A stretch of DNA of 64,000 nt. Source: Pseudomonas sp. (GTDB taxonomy: Bacteria; Pseudomonadota; Gammaproteobacteria; Pseudomonadales; Pseudomonadaceae). The DNA lies in assembly GCF_017744435.1 (NCBI RefSeq), contig NZ_JAGIBG010000005.1, positions 106,779-170,778 on the forward strand, in the 5' to 3' direction. The position numbers and the translations under genes are program-made. Position 1 is the first letter of the stretch, and the number at the start of each line of letters is the position of its first letter. Below the pieces are notes generated by a model that did not search any database, was not told the origin of the DNA, and saw only the letters and a list, made by a program, of their open reading frames with translations. Positions 28,220 to 36,989 of the stretch are shown here, in pieces.

Positions 28220-29726
28220 GGACCGGCTACTCGACTATGATGAGCAGGCTTTTTTGACTCTCGTCAACGCTATATGGGGTGTTGATGGCAAGAAGTCTGA
28301 ACTCAACTCACTCATCGCCCATTTCGACCAGATAATCGACCACCCGGCCGGCAGCGATCTCCTGTTTTACCCAAGCGCTGACGAAACCGGCAGCATCAAC
28401 TCCCCGGAACACATAGTTGCAACGATAAAGTCCTGGCATCAGCAAAAAGGTCGTGCGGCGTTCAAAGGCCAGATTTTGCAGCCACCACCGCCTCGGCAGA
28501 CTCTGACCCGCGAGCAGCGCGCCATTCAGTCGTCCAATCTAAACCTGGAAAAAGTGCGCAAACTGGTGGCAGAGGTCCATGCCGCTGAGCAGCAGGCAGT
28601 GCACCAATTTGCCGTACTGGAGCAGCAACTGGCCACCGACCCTATTGCCGACACGCCAGAGCAGCAACTGGCTGTCAGCCTAGCCACGTTGCGTGCTCTG
28701 GAAACCACCCAGCACCAGGCCAGGCGCGCAGTAAAACAGCTTGAGCGGTTGCAGATGTCGGTCAAGTTCGCACGGGATGGCGCCGCGCGCGATGCCTCCA
28801 GTTCATTCCTCAACGCGCCGATTCAGGCCGTGGTGCTGCAGGAGATCAGCGCTGGCAGCCAGCGGCACGGGGCAGCGCTGGCGGCGGTACAGGCGCGCCA
28901 TCCCGGCTTGTATGCCCGAGCGGTGACGCTGATCGAAACCCTCGAGGCGCGTATCGCCCAACTGGCCAGAACCACGCTGACCGGGCCAGGCCATGGGCCG
29001 CTGACGTTGCAGGCGCATGCATCTGCAGCAGGCCTGCATCCGGCATTGCTGACGGCGCAGGGCCTGAGCCGCGAAGTGGCCCAACAGCAGCATTACCTGA
29101 CCAAAAGTATCCGCTCCGCAATAGCTGAACTGGAGTGGCAATCGACCTCCGTGCAAGGCGAGCATCCTGGCACTTATGCAGATGTTGTCGAGTTCGTGCT
29201 GGGTACGCCAAGCGATGACCCGCGTTTTGCCATGACGGTGCCGTTGGATGAACTATTCACCGGCGAGGATCTGGACTGGGCAGCCCTGGCTGCAGAAAGG
29301 GCCGAGGTGGATTTGCCCGTACGCTTGTGCTCCACGGTTCGCGGCGCTGGCTCTTTCACCACCACGGGCGTCAAGCCATTCACCCGTTACTCCCATGTGG
29401 TCATGACGCCCACTCAGGGGACGCTCGTCCCTTCGAACGTGCGCGTGCGGCCGGCTGCCTGGGATGGTACGCGGCAGGTGTTTGCCTTTACCAGCGAGGG
29501 TCAGGCGCCGGTGACCGTGCTGTGGCACACGGAGCGTGCGCCCTATGCACTCAAGGATCAGGCACGGCCGTCGAGCATTGGTTTCCTGCATATGCCAACG
29601 GTACCGCTGATCGAACGCTTCGCCGACTTGTCTCAGGTGCAATTCGATGACTACGTCGTGGTGTTCCCGCCCGACACTGGCTTGGCACCTCTATATATCG
29701 TGTTCAGAGACCGTCGCGAGCTATAG
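28209..29726 (+). CDS. Im9-like immunity domain fused to a Pyocin_S translocation domain
   Basis: 505 residues. Residues 1-87 match Im2/Im9 colicin DNase immunity proteins: LLDYDEQAFLTLVNAIW, AHFDQIIDHPAGSDLLFYP (Im9 has HPSGSDLIYYP, the helix III DNase-binding face) and SPEHIVATIKSWH. A Gln/Ala-rich helical region spans about 100-330, and residues 360-505 are a Pyocin_S domain ending FDDYVVVFPPDTGLAPLY. The protein stops where S-pyocins continue into the DNase. The gene overlaps the DUF6392-like gene by 11 bases. No active colicin-type DNase is encoded here; the only possible partner for the Im domain is the degenerate DNase in the 864-residue protein. Inference: it docks there and adds a second delivery module. 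Confidence 0.83.
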   Translation: MKLEDRLLDYDEQAFLTLVNAIWGVDGKKSELNSLIAHFDQIIDHPAGSDLLFYPSADETGSINSPEHIVATIKSWHQQKGRAAFKGQILQPPPPRQTLTREQRAIQSSNLNLEKVRKLVAEVHAAEQQAVHQFAVLEQQLATDPIADTPEQQLAVSLATLRALETTQHQARRAVKQLERLQMSVKFARDGAARDASSSFLNAPIQAVVLQEISAGSQRHGAALAAVQARHPGLYARAVTLIETLEARIAQLARTTLTGPGHGPLTLQAHASAAGLHPALLTAQGLSREVAQQQHYLTKSIRSAIAELEWQSTSVQGEHPGTYADVVEFVLGTPSDDPRFAMTVPLDELFTGEDLDWAALAAERAEVDLPVRLCSTVRGAGSFTTTGVKPFTRYSHVVMTPTQGTLVPSNVRVRPAAWDGTRQVFAFTSEGQAPVTVLWHTERAPYALKDQARPSSIGFLHMPTVPLIERFADLSQVQFDDYVVVFPPDTGLAPLYIVFRDRREL

Positions 29727-29773
29727 CATGGGGCCGCATCTGTGAAGGCCATCCTCAGAATTCCAGTGATGGC

Positions 29774-29829
29774 CTTTCATCCATTTGTCACAATTGAGTC
29801 ATATCGTATTCATGCGGCCTGCAGATACT
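29774..29829 (+). promoter_or_regulatory. four-repeat Pho box and -10 of pstS
   Basis: Four PhoB half-sites every 11 bases: CTTTCAT (29774), TTGTCAC (29785), GAGTCAT (29796), TATTCAT (29807). A -10-like GATACT (29824) follows after 10 bases, the spacing of PHO promoters. Confidence 0.75.
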
Positions 29830-29877
29830 TGGCCCCGTTCCATCCAACACCCCAAATATTCCTGCTAGGAGCAAGGC

Positions 29878-30876
29878 ATGAAACTGAAGCGTTTGATGGC
29901 GGCCCTCACCTTTGTCGCCGCTGGCGTTGCGACCGCCAACGCGGTAGCCGCTGTCGACCCTGCAATCCCGACCTACACCAAGACCACCGGTGTTTCGGGC
30001 AACCTCTCCAGCGTCGGTTCCGACACGCTCGCGAACCTGATGACTCTGTGGGCCGAGGCCTACAAGAAGGAATATCCGAACGTAAACATCCAGATTCAGG
30101 CTGCCGGTTCCTCGACTGCGCCACCCGCGCTGACCGAAGGCACCGCCAACCTCGGCCCGATGAGCCGCAAGATGAAGGACGTCGAGCTGCAGGCCTTTGA
30201 GCAGAAGTACGGCTACAAGCCAACCGCCATCCCGGTCGCCGTCGACGCCCTGGCCGTGTTCGTGCACAAGGACAACCCGATCAAAGGCCTGACCATGGCC
30301 CAGGTCGACGCCATCTTCTCGTCCACCCGCCTGTGCGGCGCCAAAGCCGAAGTCAAGACCTGGGGTGACCTGGGCGTGACCGGCGACCTGGCCAACAAGC
30401 CGGTTCAGCTGTTCGGCCGCAACTCGGTATCGGGCACCTACGGCTACTTCAAGGAAGAAGCCCTGTGCAAAGGCGACTTCAAGCCTAGCGTCAACGAACA
30501 ACCTGGCTCGGCTTCGGTCGTGCAGTCGATCAGCTCCTCGCTGAACGGCATTGGCTACTCGGGTATCGGTTACAAGACTGCCAGCGTCAAGACCGTGGCC
30601 CTGGCCAAGAAAGAAGGCGGCGAGTTCATCGAAGACAACGAAGCCAACGCCCTGAACGGCTCGTACCCGCTGTCGCGCTTCCTGTACGTGTACGTCAACA
30701 AGGCGCCGAACAAGCCTCTGGCCCCGCTGGAAGCCGAGTTCGTCAAGCTGGTGCTGTCGCAAGCTGGCCAGCAGGTCGTGGTGAAGGATGGCTACATCCC
30801 GCTGCCGGCCAAAGTGGTCGACAAGACCCTGGCTGACCTGGGCCTGTCCCACAGCGACAATGTTGCAAAGAAGTAA
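29878..30876 (+). CDS. pstS: phosphate ABC transporter periplasmic binding protein
   Basis: 332 residues with signal peptide [22 protein letters not shown]. The phosphate-binding segments are [34 protein letters not shown] and [13 protein letters not shown], as in Pseudomonas PstS. It binds inorganic phosphate in the periplasm and passes it to PstCA. SD AGGAG precedes the ATG. It lies first in pstSCAB-phoU under a four-repeat Pho box. A stable hairpin after the stop (30885-30916) would favour more PstS than permease, as expected for a binding protein. Confidence 0.95.
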   Translation: MKLKRLMAALTFVAAGVATANAVAAVDPAIPTYTKTTGVSGNLSSVGSDTLANLMTLWAEAYKKEYPNVNIQIQAAGSSTAPPALTEGTANLGPMSRKMKDVELQAFEQKYGYKPTAIPVAVDALAVFVHKDNPIKGLTMAQVDAIFSSTRLCGAKAEVKTWGDLGVTGDLANKPVQLFGRNSVSGTYGYFKEEALCKGDFKPSVNEQPGSASVVQSISSSLNGIGYSGIGYKTASVKTVALAKKEGGEFIEDNEANALNGSYPLSRFLYVYVNKAPNKPLAPLEAEFVKLVLSQAGQQVVVKDGYIPLPAKVVDKTLADLGLSHSDNVAKK

Positions 30877-30884
30877 GTAACTGA

Positions 30885-30916
30885 GAAGAGGCCGGAACCC
30901 CAAGGCCGGCCTCTTC
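30885..30916 (+). terminator. pstS-pstC intergenic hairpin
   Basis: GAAGAGGCCGG / CCGGCCTCTTC, a perfect 11-bp stem with a 10-base loop and no T run. It probably protects the 3' end of pstS mRNA or partially terminates transcription ahead of pstC. Confidence 0.6.
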
Positions 30917-30965
30917 CACGCTTTTCCCAGTCCGAAGCCAGGGTTCCTGTGCGGCGGGCTTTGTC

Positions 30966-31010
30966 ACGTCAACACATTGTCATGTTTTTGTCATACGGGA
31001 CCGCTAGGGT
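30966..31010 (+). promoter_or_regulatory. Pho box and -10 of pstC
   Basis: TTGTCAT (30977), GTTT, TTGTCAT (30988) is a near-perfect Pho box, with a weaker half-site ACGTCAA at 30966. TAGGGT at 31005 follows 10 bases after the box and fits as the -10. Confidence 0.8.
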
Positions 31011-31016
31011 GTGCGC

Positions 31017-33305
31017 ATGAATGATCTGGCCAATTCCACAATGACCCCAAATTCCCCGCCCGTGCGGATTGACTTCAATACGCCCGAGTTGCAACGCAAG
31101 CGCCGGATGCGCGCCCTCAAGGATCGCCTGACCCGCTGGTATGTACTGGTGGGCGGGCTTGCCGTCTTGGCGGCCATCACGTTGATCTTCTTCTATCTGG
31201 CCTACGTGGTGCTGCCACTGTTCCAGGGTGCCGAGCTGACCAGCAAGAAAGCCCTGGAGCCGACCTGGCTGCAACAGGATGCCGGCAAGCCACTGATGAT
31301 CGCCCTTGAAGAGCAGAACCTGGTCGGCATGCGCGTATCAGACAAGGGGCAGGCCATTTTCTTCGACACCAAGAGCGGTAACCAGCTCAGCCGCGTCGAC
31401 CTGCCATTGCCGGCAGGTACCCAGGTCACTTCGATCAGCGCCGACCAGCCGGGCAGCCCGCTGGTGGTGCTCGGTCTGTCCAATGGTCAGGCACTGGTGT
31501 TCCACCACACCTACAAGATCACCTACCCGGACAACAAGAAGACCATCACTCCAGGCATCGACTACCCGTACGGCCAGGCGCCGTTCGTGCTCGACGAGCA
31601 GGGCCGTGCGCTGGAGCACGTGAGCGTCAACGTCAACGGCGAAACCCTGGTGCTGGCCGGTTCCACCGGTGCGCACCTGCAAGTGGTCGAGCTGTCGCGG
31701 ACTGAAAACATGCTGACCGGTGAGACCAGCACCGAGCAGAACCGCATCGAATTGCCGCAGATGACCGAAGCGGTGAAGAACATCTTCATCGACCCGCGTC
31801 AGCAGTGGTTGTACGTGATCAACGGTCGCGCCACCGCCGATGTCTTCAGCCTCCGCGACAAGAGCCTCAATGGCCGCTACAAGCTGGCGGAAAGCGCCGA
31901 CACTGAAATCACCGCCACCGCCCAGCTGGTTGGTGGTATTTCGCTGATCATCGGTGACTCCAAAGGTGGCCTGGCCCAGTGGTTCATGGCCCGAGACCCG
32001 GATGGTGAGCAGCGCTTCCAGCAGATCCGGACTTTCCAACTGGGCAAGGCACCGATCGTCCAGATCGACGCCGAAGAGCGTCGCAAGGGCTTCATCGCCC
32101 TGGACACCGACGGCAAGCTCGGCGTGTTCCACAGCACCGCGCACCGCACCCTGCTGGTCGAGCAGGCTGCCGAAGGCGCAGGCATCCTGGCCCTGTCGCC
32201 GCGTGCCAACCGCATCATCATCGAAGAAGGCGGCAAGCTGCTGCCGCTGAGCCTGCGCAACCCGCACCCGGAAATCTCCTTCAGCGCGCTGTGGGGCAAG
32301 GTCTGGTACGAAAACTATGACGAGCCTAAATACGTCTGGCAGTCGACCGCCTCGAACACCGACTTCGAACCGAAGCTGAGCCTGTCGCCGCTGACCTTCG
32401 GTACCCTCAAGGCCGCGTTCTACGCGATGATCCTGGCGGCTCCGCTGGCCATTGCCGCTGCCATCTACACCGCCTACTTCATGGCCCCGGGCATGCGCCG
32501 CAAGGTCAAGCCGGTGATCGAACTGATGGAAGCGATGCCGACGGTGATCCTCGGCTTCTTCGCCGGCCTGTTCCTCGCACCGTACCTGGAAGGCCACCTG
32601 CCTGGCGTATTCAGCCTGTTCCTGATCATGCCCATCGGCATCCTGCTGGCAGGCTATACCTGGAGCCGCCTGCCGGAGTCGATCCGCCTGCGCATCCCGG
32701 ATGGCTGGGAAGCGGCGATCCTGATCCCGGTGATCCTGGCGATCGGCTGGATGGCCCTGGCTGTCAGCCCGTACCTGGAAAGCTGGTTCTTCGGCGGTGA
32801 CATGCGTCTGTGGATCGAGCACACCCTCGGCCTGCGCTACGACCAGCGCAACGCCATGGTGGTGGGTATCGCCATGGGCTTCGCGGTCATCCCGAACATC
32901 TACTCGATCGCCGAAGACGCCGTGTTCAGCGTGCCGCGCAGCCTGACCCTGGGCTCCCTGGCCCTGGGGGCGACGCCATGGCAGACCCTGACCCGCGTGG
33001 TCATCCTCACCGCCAGCCCGGGCATCTTCTCGGCGCTGATGATCGGCATGGGCCGTGCGGTGGGCGAGACCATGATCGTGCTGATGGCCACCGGCAACAC
33101 CCCGGTGATGGAACTGAACCTGTTCGAAGGCATGCGCACCCTGGCCGCCAACGTGGCGGTGGAAATGCCTGAATCGGAAGTCGGCGGCAGCCACTATCGC
33201 GTGCTGTTCCTCGCCGCTCTCGTGCTGCTGATGTTCACCTTCGTCATGAACACCTTGGCCGAGCTGATTCGCCAGCGTCTGCGCAAGAAATACTCGTCGC
33301 TTTGA
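31017..33305 (+). CDS. pstC: phosphate ABC transporter permease PstC, long form
   Basis: 762 residues, more than twice the E. coli length. An N-terminal membrane segment (LVGGLAVLAAITLIFFYLAYVV) is followed by about 400 residues predicted periplasmic with repeated beta-like segments, then the permease domain from about 460 with six helices and the EAA loop GSLALGATPWQTLTRVVIL that contacts PstB. Long PstC forms are known in pseudomonads. ATG 31017 (NDLANSTMTPNS) is chosen; the frame has a GTG six bases earlier. Neither has a Shine-Dalgarno, and the predicted transcription start is about the ATG itself, so the mRNA may be leaderless. Confidence 0.92.
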   Translation: MNDLANSTMTPNSPPVRIDFNTPELQRKRRMRALKDRLTRWYVLVGGLAVLAAITLIFFYLAYVVLPLFQGAELTSKKALEPTWLQQDAGKPLMIALEEQNLVGMRVSDKGQAIFFDTKSGNQLSRVDLPLPAGTQVTSISADQPGSPLVVLGLSNGQALVFHHTYKITYPDNKKTITPGIDYPYGQAPFVLDEQGRALEHVSVNVNGETLVLAGSTGAHLQVVELSRTENMLTGETSTEQNRIELPQMTEAVKNIFIDPRQQWLYVINGRATADVFSLRDKSLNGRYKLAESADTEITATAQLVGGISLIIGDSKGGLAQWFMARDPDGEQRFQQIRTFQLGKAPIVQIDAEERRKGFIALDTDGKLGVFHSTAHRTLLVEQAAEGAGILALSPRANRIIIEEGGKLLPLSLRNPHPEISFSALWGKVWYENYDEPKYVWQSTASNTDFEPKLSLSPLTFGTLKAAFYAMILAAPLAIAAAIYTAYFMAPGMRRKVKPVIELMEAMPTVILGFFAGLFLAPYLEGHLPGVFSLFLIMPIGILLAGYTWSRLPESIRLRIPDGWEAAILIPVILAIGWMALAVSPYLESWFFGGDMRLWIEHTLGLRYDQRNAMVVGIAMGFAVIPNIYSIAEDAVFSVPRSLTLGSLALGATPWQTLTRVVILTASPGIFSALMIGMGRAVGETMIVLMATGNTPVMELNLFEGMRTLAANVAVEMPESEVGGSHYRVLFLAALVLLMFTFVMNTLAELIRQRLRKKYSSL

Positions 33306-33322
33306 TAGAAAGGTAGCGATCC

Positions 33323-34993
33323 GTGAAAAAGGATTCCCTCAAAGGCTGGTTCAAGAGCGGCGCCCCAGGCGTCTGGATCAGCGGTGGCGCGGTGGCCATG
33401 GCGGTGATCATGACCGTCGGCCTGCTGGCGGTGATCGCCGTGCGCGGCCTGGGCCACTTCTGGCCGGCCGACCTGATCCAGGCCACCTACAAGGTGCCGG
33501 GCCAGGCCGACCATGTCGTCATCGGCGAAGTGGTGCAGAAGGAAGAGGTACCCCGTGCCCGCCTCAAGGGCGCCGGCTTGCCGGTGCCGGACGACGGCCC
33601 GGAGTTCATGACCCGCGAGCTGATCAAGGTGGGTAACCGCGACCTCAACGGCAACGACTTCACCTGGGTGGTCGGCGACTGGCTGGTCGACGAGCAGCAC
33701 CCGGCCGACCTGATGGCCCTGGAGCGCCGCGAGTGGGGCAACTTCTACGGCTACCTGGTCAGCGTCAAGGAAGAGGGACGCGTGGTTGCCCAAGGCCCGG
33801 CGGCCTGGAACGAGTTGCAAGCCCGTCTCAAGCGCGCCAACCAGCTCAACAGCGAACTGCAAACCCTCGAAAAGAAAGACATCGGTGCCATCAACCATGG
33901 CCTCGAACGCCTGCGCCTGCACGGTCGCAAGCTGGAACTGGACGGCAAGCTGGACGCCGCCGCCCAGGCCGACATGGACGCCGAACGTGCCGAGCTGAAC
34001 AGCCGCTACAAGGCCATCGAGGACCGCCTGCTGGGCCTGCACCAGGCCTTCGCCCGCGACAGCCTGGTGGCCCGCGACGGCAACGGCCGTGAAGTGGAAA
34101 TCAACCTGAGCAAGGTGGTGCACGCCATCCAGCCGAACGGCATGTCCGGCTTCAGCAAGATGGGCACCTACTTCGCCAAGGTCTGGGAGTTCCTCAGCGA
34201 CGACCCGCGTGAAGCCAACACCGAGGGTGGTATCTTCCCGGCCATCTTCGGCACCGTGATGATGACCCTGATCATGGCCGTGATCGTTACGCCGTTTGGC
34301 GTGCTGGCCGCGGTCTACCTGCGCGAGTACGCCAGGCAAGGCCCGGTGACCCGCCTGATCCGCATCGCGGTGAACAACCTGGCCGGCGTACCGGCGATCG
34401 TCTACGGCGTATTCGGCCTGGGCTTCTTCGTCTACGTGCTGGGCGGCTCGATCGATCGCCTGTTCTTCCCCGAAGCACTGCCGGCACCGACCCTGGGTAC
34501 CCCAGGCTTGCTGTGGGCTTCGCTGACCCTGGCGCTGCTGGCCGTGCCGGTGGTGATCGTGGCCACCGAGGAAGGCCTGGCACGGATTCCGCGGACCGTG
34601 CGTGAAGGCTCCCTGGCCCTGGGGGCGACCAAGGCCGAAACCCTGTGGAAGATCGTCCTGCCGATGGCCAGCCCGGCCATGATGACCGGCATGATCCTCG
34701 CCGTGGCCCGCGCCGCCGGTGAAGTGGCGCCGCTGATGCTGGTGGGTGTGGTGAAGCTGGCGCCATCGCTGCCGCTGGACGGCAACTACCCGTACCTGCA
34801 CCTTGACCAGAAGATCATGCACCTGGGCTTCCACATCTACGACGTCGGCTTCCAGAGCCCGAACGTCGAGGCGGCGCGCCCGCTGGTATACGCCACCGCG
34901 CTGCTGCTGGTGCTGGTGATCGCCACCCTCAACCTGTCGGCGGTGTGGATCCGTAACCACCTGCGCGAGAAGTACAAGGCGCTCGACAGCTGA
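33323..34993 (+). CDS. pstA: phosphate ABC transporter permease PstA, long form
   Basis: 556 residues. An N-terminal membrane segment is followed by a charged, partly coiled-coil periplasmic insert of about 270 residues (LKRANQLNSELQTLEKKD and RLRLHGRKLELDGKLD), then the six-helix permease domain with the EAA loop GSLALGATKAETLWKIVLP. It forms the membrane channel with PstC. GTG start with a weak AAAGG upstream. Both permeases carry large periplasmic inserts, which may contact each other or PstS. It is 17 bases downstream of pstC. Confidence 0.92.
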   Translation: MKKDSLKGWFKSGAPGVWISGGAVAMAVIMTVGLLAVIAVRGLGHFWPADLIQATYKVPGQADHVVIGEVVQKEEVPRARLKGAGLPVPDDGPEFMTRELIKVGNRDLNGNDFTWVVGDWLVDEQHPADLMALERREWGNFYGYLVSVKEEGRVVAQGPAAWNELQARLKRANQLNSELQTLEKKDIGAINHGLERLRLHGRKLELDGKLDAAAQADMDAERAELNSRYKAIEDRLLGLHQAFARDSLVARDGNGREVEINLSKVVHAIQPNGMSGFSKMGTYFAKVWEFLSDDPREANTEGGIFPAIFGTVMMTLIMAVIVTPFGVLAAVYLREYARQGPVTRLIRIAVNNLAGVPAIVYGVFGLGFFVYVLGGSIDRLFFPEALPAPTLGTPGLLWASLTLALLAVPVVIVATEEGLARIPRTVREGSLALGATKAETLWKIVLPMASPAMMTGMILAVARAAGEVAPLMLVGVVKLAPSLPLDGNYPYLHLDQKIMHLGFHIYDVGFQSPNVEAARPLVYATALLLVLVIATLNLSAVWIRNHLREKYKALDS

Positions 34994-35066
34994 GCCTGAA
35001 TTGCAAGCGTGCCGCCTGCCAGCCGGGCGGCCCTTTGAAACGAATTGAAAGCGTATGGAGTTGACC

Positions 35067-35900
35067 ATGCAGAACGAATCCCACACCCACGGCATCGACA
35101 TGTCTGCCCTGGGTCGCGACAAGCAGGGCCTGCGCCTGGCCGAAGAAACCGTGGCCATCGAAGTGCCGGGCCTGAGCCTGTTCTACGGCGACAAGCAAGC
35201 CCTGTTCGACGTGCAGATGAACATCCCCAAGCAGCGCGTGACCGCCTTCATCGGGCCGTCCGGCTGCGGCAAGTCGACCCTGCTGCGCACCTTCAACCGC
35301 ATGAACGACCTGGTCGACGGCTGCCGCGTGGAAGGTGCCATCAACTTGTACGGCAACAACATCTACCGCAAGGGCGAAGACGTGGCCGAGCTGCGTCGCC
35401 GGGTGGGCATGGTGTTCCAGAAGCCCAACCCGTTCCCCAAGACCATTTACGAGAACGTGGTCTACGGCCTGCGTATCCAGGGCATCAACAAGAAGCGCGT
35501 GCTCGATGAAGCCGTGGAGTGGGCACTGAAGGGCGCTGCCCTGTGGGATGAGGTCAAGGACCGCCTGCACGAGTCCGCCCTGGGCCTGTCCGGCGGCCAG
35601 CAGCAGCGTCTGGTGATTGCCCGTACCATCGCCGTCGAGCCGGAAGTGCTGCTGCTCGACGAACCGTGCTCGGCGCTGGACCCGATCTCGACGCTGAAGG
35701 TCGAAGAGCTGATCTACGAACTGAAATCCAAGTACACCATCGTCATCGTGACCCACAACATGCAACAGGCGGCCCGTGTTTCGGACTACACCGCGTTCAT
35801 GTACATGGGCAAACTGGTCGAATTCGGAGATACCGACACCCTGTTCACCAATCCGGCGAAGAAGCAGACCGAAGACTACATCACCGGTCGGTACGGCTAG
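35067..35900 (+). CDS. pstB: phosphate ABC transporter ATPase
   Basis: 277 residues. Walker [10 protein letters not shown], signature LSGGQQQR, Walker [12 protein letters not shown] and the switch His in VTHNMQQA are all present. It powers phosphate import through PstCA and takes part in signalling phosphate sufficiency to PhoR through PhoU. ATG 35067 is preferred to ATG 35055 because GGAG lies 7 bases before it. It follows pstA by 73 bases, and a REP pair separates it from phoU. Confidence 0.95.
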   Translation: MQNESHTHGIDMSALGRDKQGLRLAEETVAIEVPGLSLFYGDKQALFDVQMNIPKQRVTAFIGPSGCGKSTLLRTFNRMNDLVDGCRVEGAINLYGNNIYRKGEDVAELRRRVGMVFQKPNPFPKTIYENVVYGLRIQGINKKRVLDEAVEWALKGAALWDEVKDRLHESALGLSGGQQQRLVIARTIAVEPEVLLLDEPCSALDPISTLKVEELIYELKSKYTIVIVTHNMQQAARVSDYTAFMYMGKLVEFGDTDTLFTNPAKKQTEDYITGRYG

Positions 35901-35912
35901 CAGCCCTGCGGC

Positions 35913-36003
35913 CCCTGTGGGAGCGGGCGTGCCCGCGAAGCAGGCGCCGCGGTGTATGGCACCGGCTTTGCCGGTGTTCGCGGGCACGCCCGCTCCCACA
36001 GGG
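35913..36003. repeat. REP palindrome pair between pstB and phoU
   Basis: Perfect 27-base arms (35913-35939 and 35977-36003, CCCTGTGGGAGCGGGCGTGC... and complement) enclosing a smaller hairpin CACCGGCTTTGCCGGTG. It may reduce transcription into phoU or protect pst mRNA. Confidence 0.85.
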
Positions 36004-36054
36004 AACGACACGAACCACTAGAAGCTTGCGCTTGCAGCTTCGCGGAGCGAACAC

Positions 36055-36825
36055 ATGATCAACAAAGAAAGCCTTACCCACCATATTTCCCAGCAGTTCA
36101 ACGCCGAACTCGAAGAGGTGCGCAGCCACTTGCTGGCCATGGGTGGCCTGGTCGAGAAGCAGGTGAACGATGCCGTCACCGCCTTGATCGAGGCCGACTC
36201 GGGTCTGGCCCAGCAGGTGCGTGAAGTCGACGAGCAGATCAATCAGATGGAGCGCAACATCGACGAGGAATGCCTGCGCATCCTCGCCCGCCGCCAGCCG
36301 GCAGCCTCCGACCTGCGCCTGATCATCAGCATCTCCAAGTCGGTGATCGACCTTGAGCGTATCGGTGACGAGTCGACCAAGATCGCCCGCCGCGCCATCC
36401 AGCTGTGCGAGGAAGGCGAGTCGCCGCGTGGCTACGTCGAGGTACGCCACATCGGCGACCAGGTGCGCAACATGGTGCGCGACGCCCTCGATGCCTTTGC
36501 CCGCTTCGATGCCGACCTGGCGCTGGCAGTGGCCCAGTACGACAAGACCATCGACCGCGAATACAAGACCGCCCTGCGTGAGCTGGTCACCTACATGATG
36601 GAAGACCCGCGTTCGATCTCGCGGGTGCTCAGCGTGATCTGGGTGCTGCGTTCGCTGGAGCGCATCGGCGACCACGCGCGCAACATCTCGGAACTGGTGA
36701 TCTACCTGGTGCGCGGTACCGACGTACGGCACATGGGCCTCAAGCGCATGAAGGCAGAAGTCGAAGGCACTGCGGGTGACGAGGCCGAATTCGCTAATGT
36801 TCCGGGCAAACCTGACGATAAATAA
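36055..36825 (+). CDS. phoU: phosphate signalling regulator PhoU
   Basis: 256 residues, all helical, made of two three-helix PhoU repeats; metal-binding acidic motifs of the E/DxxxD type appear as SVIDLERIGDESTK and SLERIGDHARN. PhoU links PstB status to PhoR and keeps the Pho regulon off when phosphate is plentiful. ATG start 51 bases after the REP pair. It is the last gene of the pst operon, followed by a clear terminator at 36844. The C-terminal tail (GDEAEFANVPGKPDDK) is acidic. Confidence 0.95.
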   Translation: MINKESLTHHISQQFNAELEEVRSHLLAMGGLVEKQVNDAVTALIEADSGLAQQVREVDEQINQMERNIDEECLRILARRQPAASDLRLIISISKSVIDLERIGDESTKIARRAIQLCEEGESPRGYVEVRHIGDQVRNMVRDALDAFARFDADLALAVAQYDKTIDREYKTALRELVTYMMEDPRSISRVLSVIWVLRSLERIGDHARNISELVIYLVRGTDVRHMGLKRMKAEVEGTAGDEAEFANVPGKPDDK

Positions 36826-36843
36826 GATTGCTCGCGAGCATCG

Positions 36844-36868
36844 ACGCCCGGCCCGTGCCGGGCGTTTT
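36844..36868 (+). terminator. intrinsic terminator after phoU
   Basis: ACGCCCGGC CCGT GCCGGGCGT followed by TTTC, 18 bases after the phoU stop. Confidence 0.8.
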
Positions 36869-36989
36869 CGTGTGTGGCAGAGCAATCAGCAGGCACCCGC
36901 GAACGATGCGAAGAAGTCCCGGCGTGACCCTAGAGTTGGCAAGTGGCCACCCTTGCGCGGTAGGCTAGTCGGGTTCAAGAGGAGTATCG

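Noticed and set aside
31338..33194. 618-codon minus-strand open frame across pstC
   Set aside because: Shadow frame typical of high-GC DNA; no recognisable domain.
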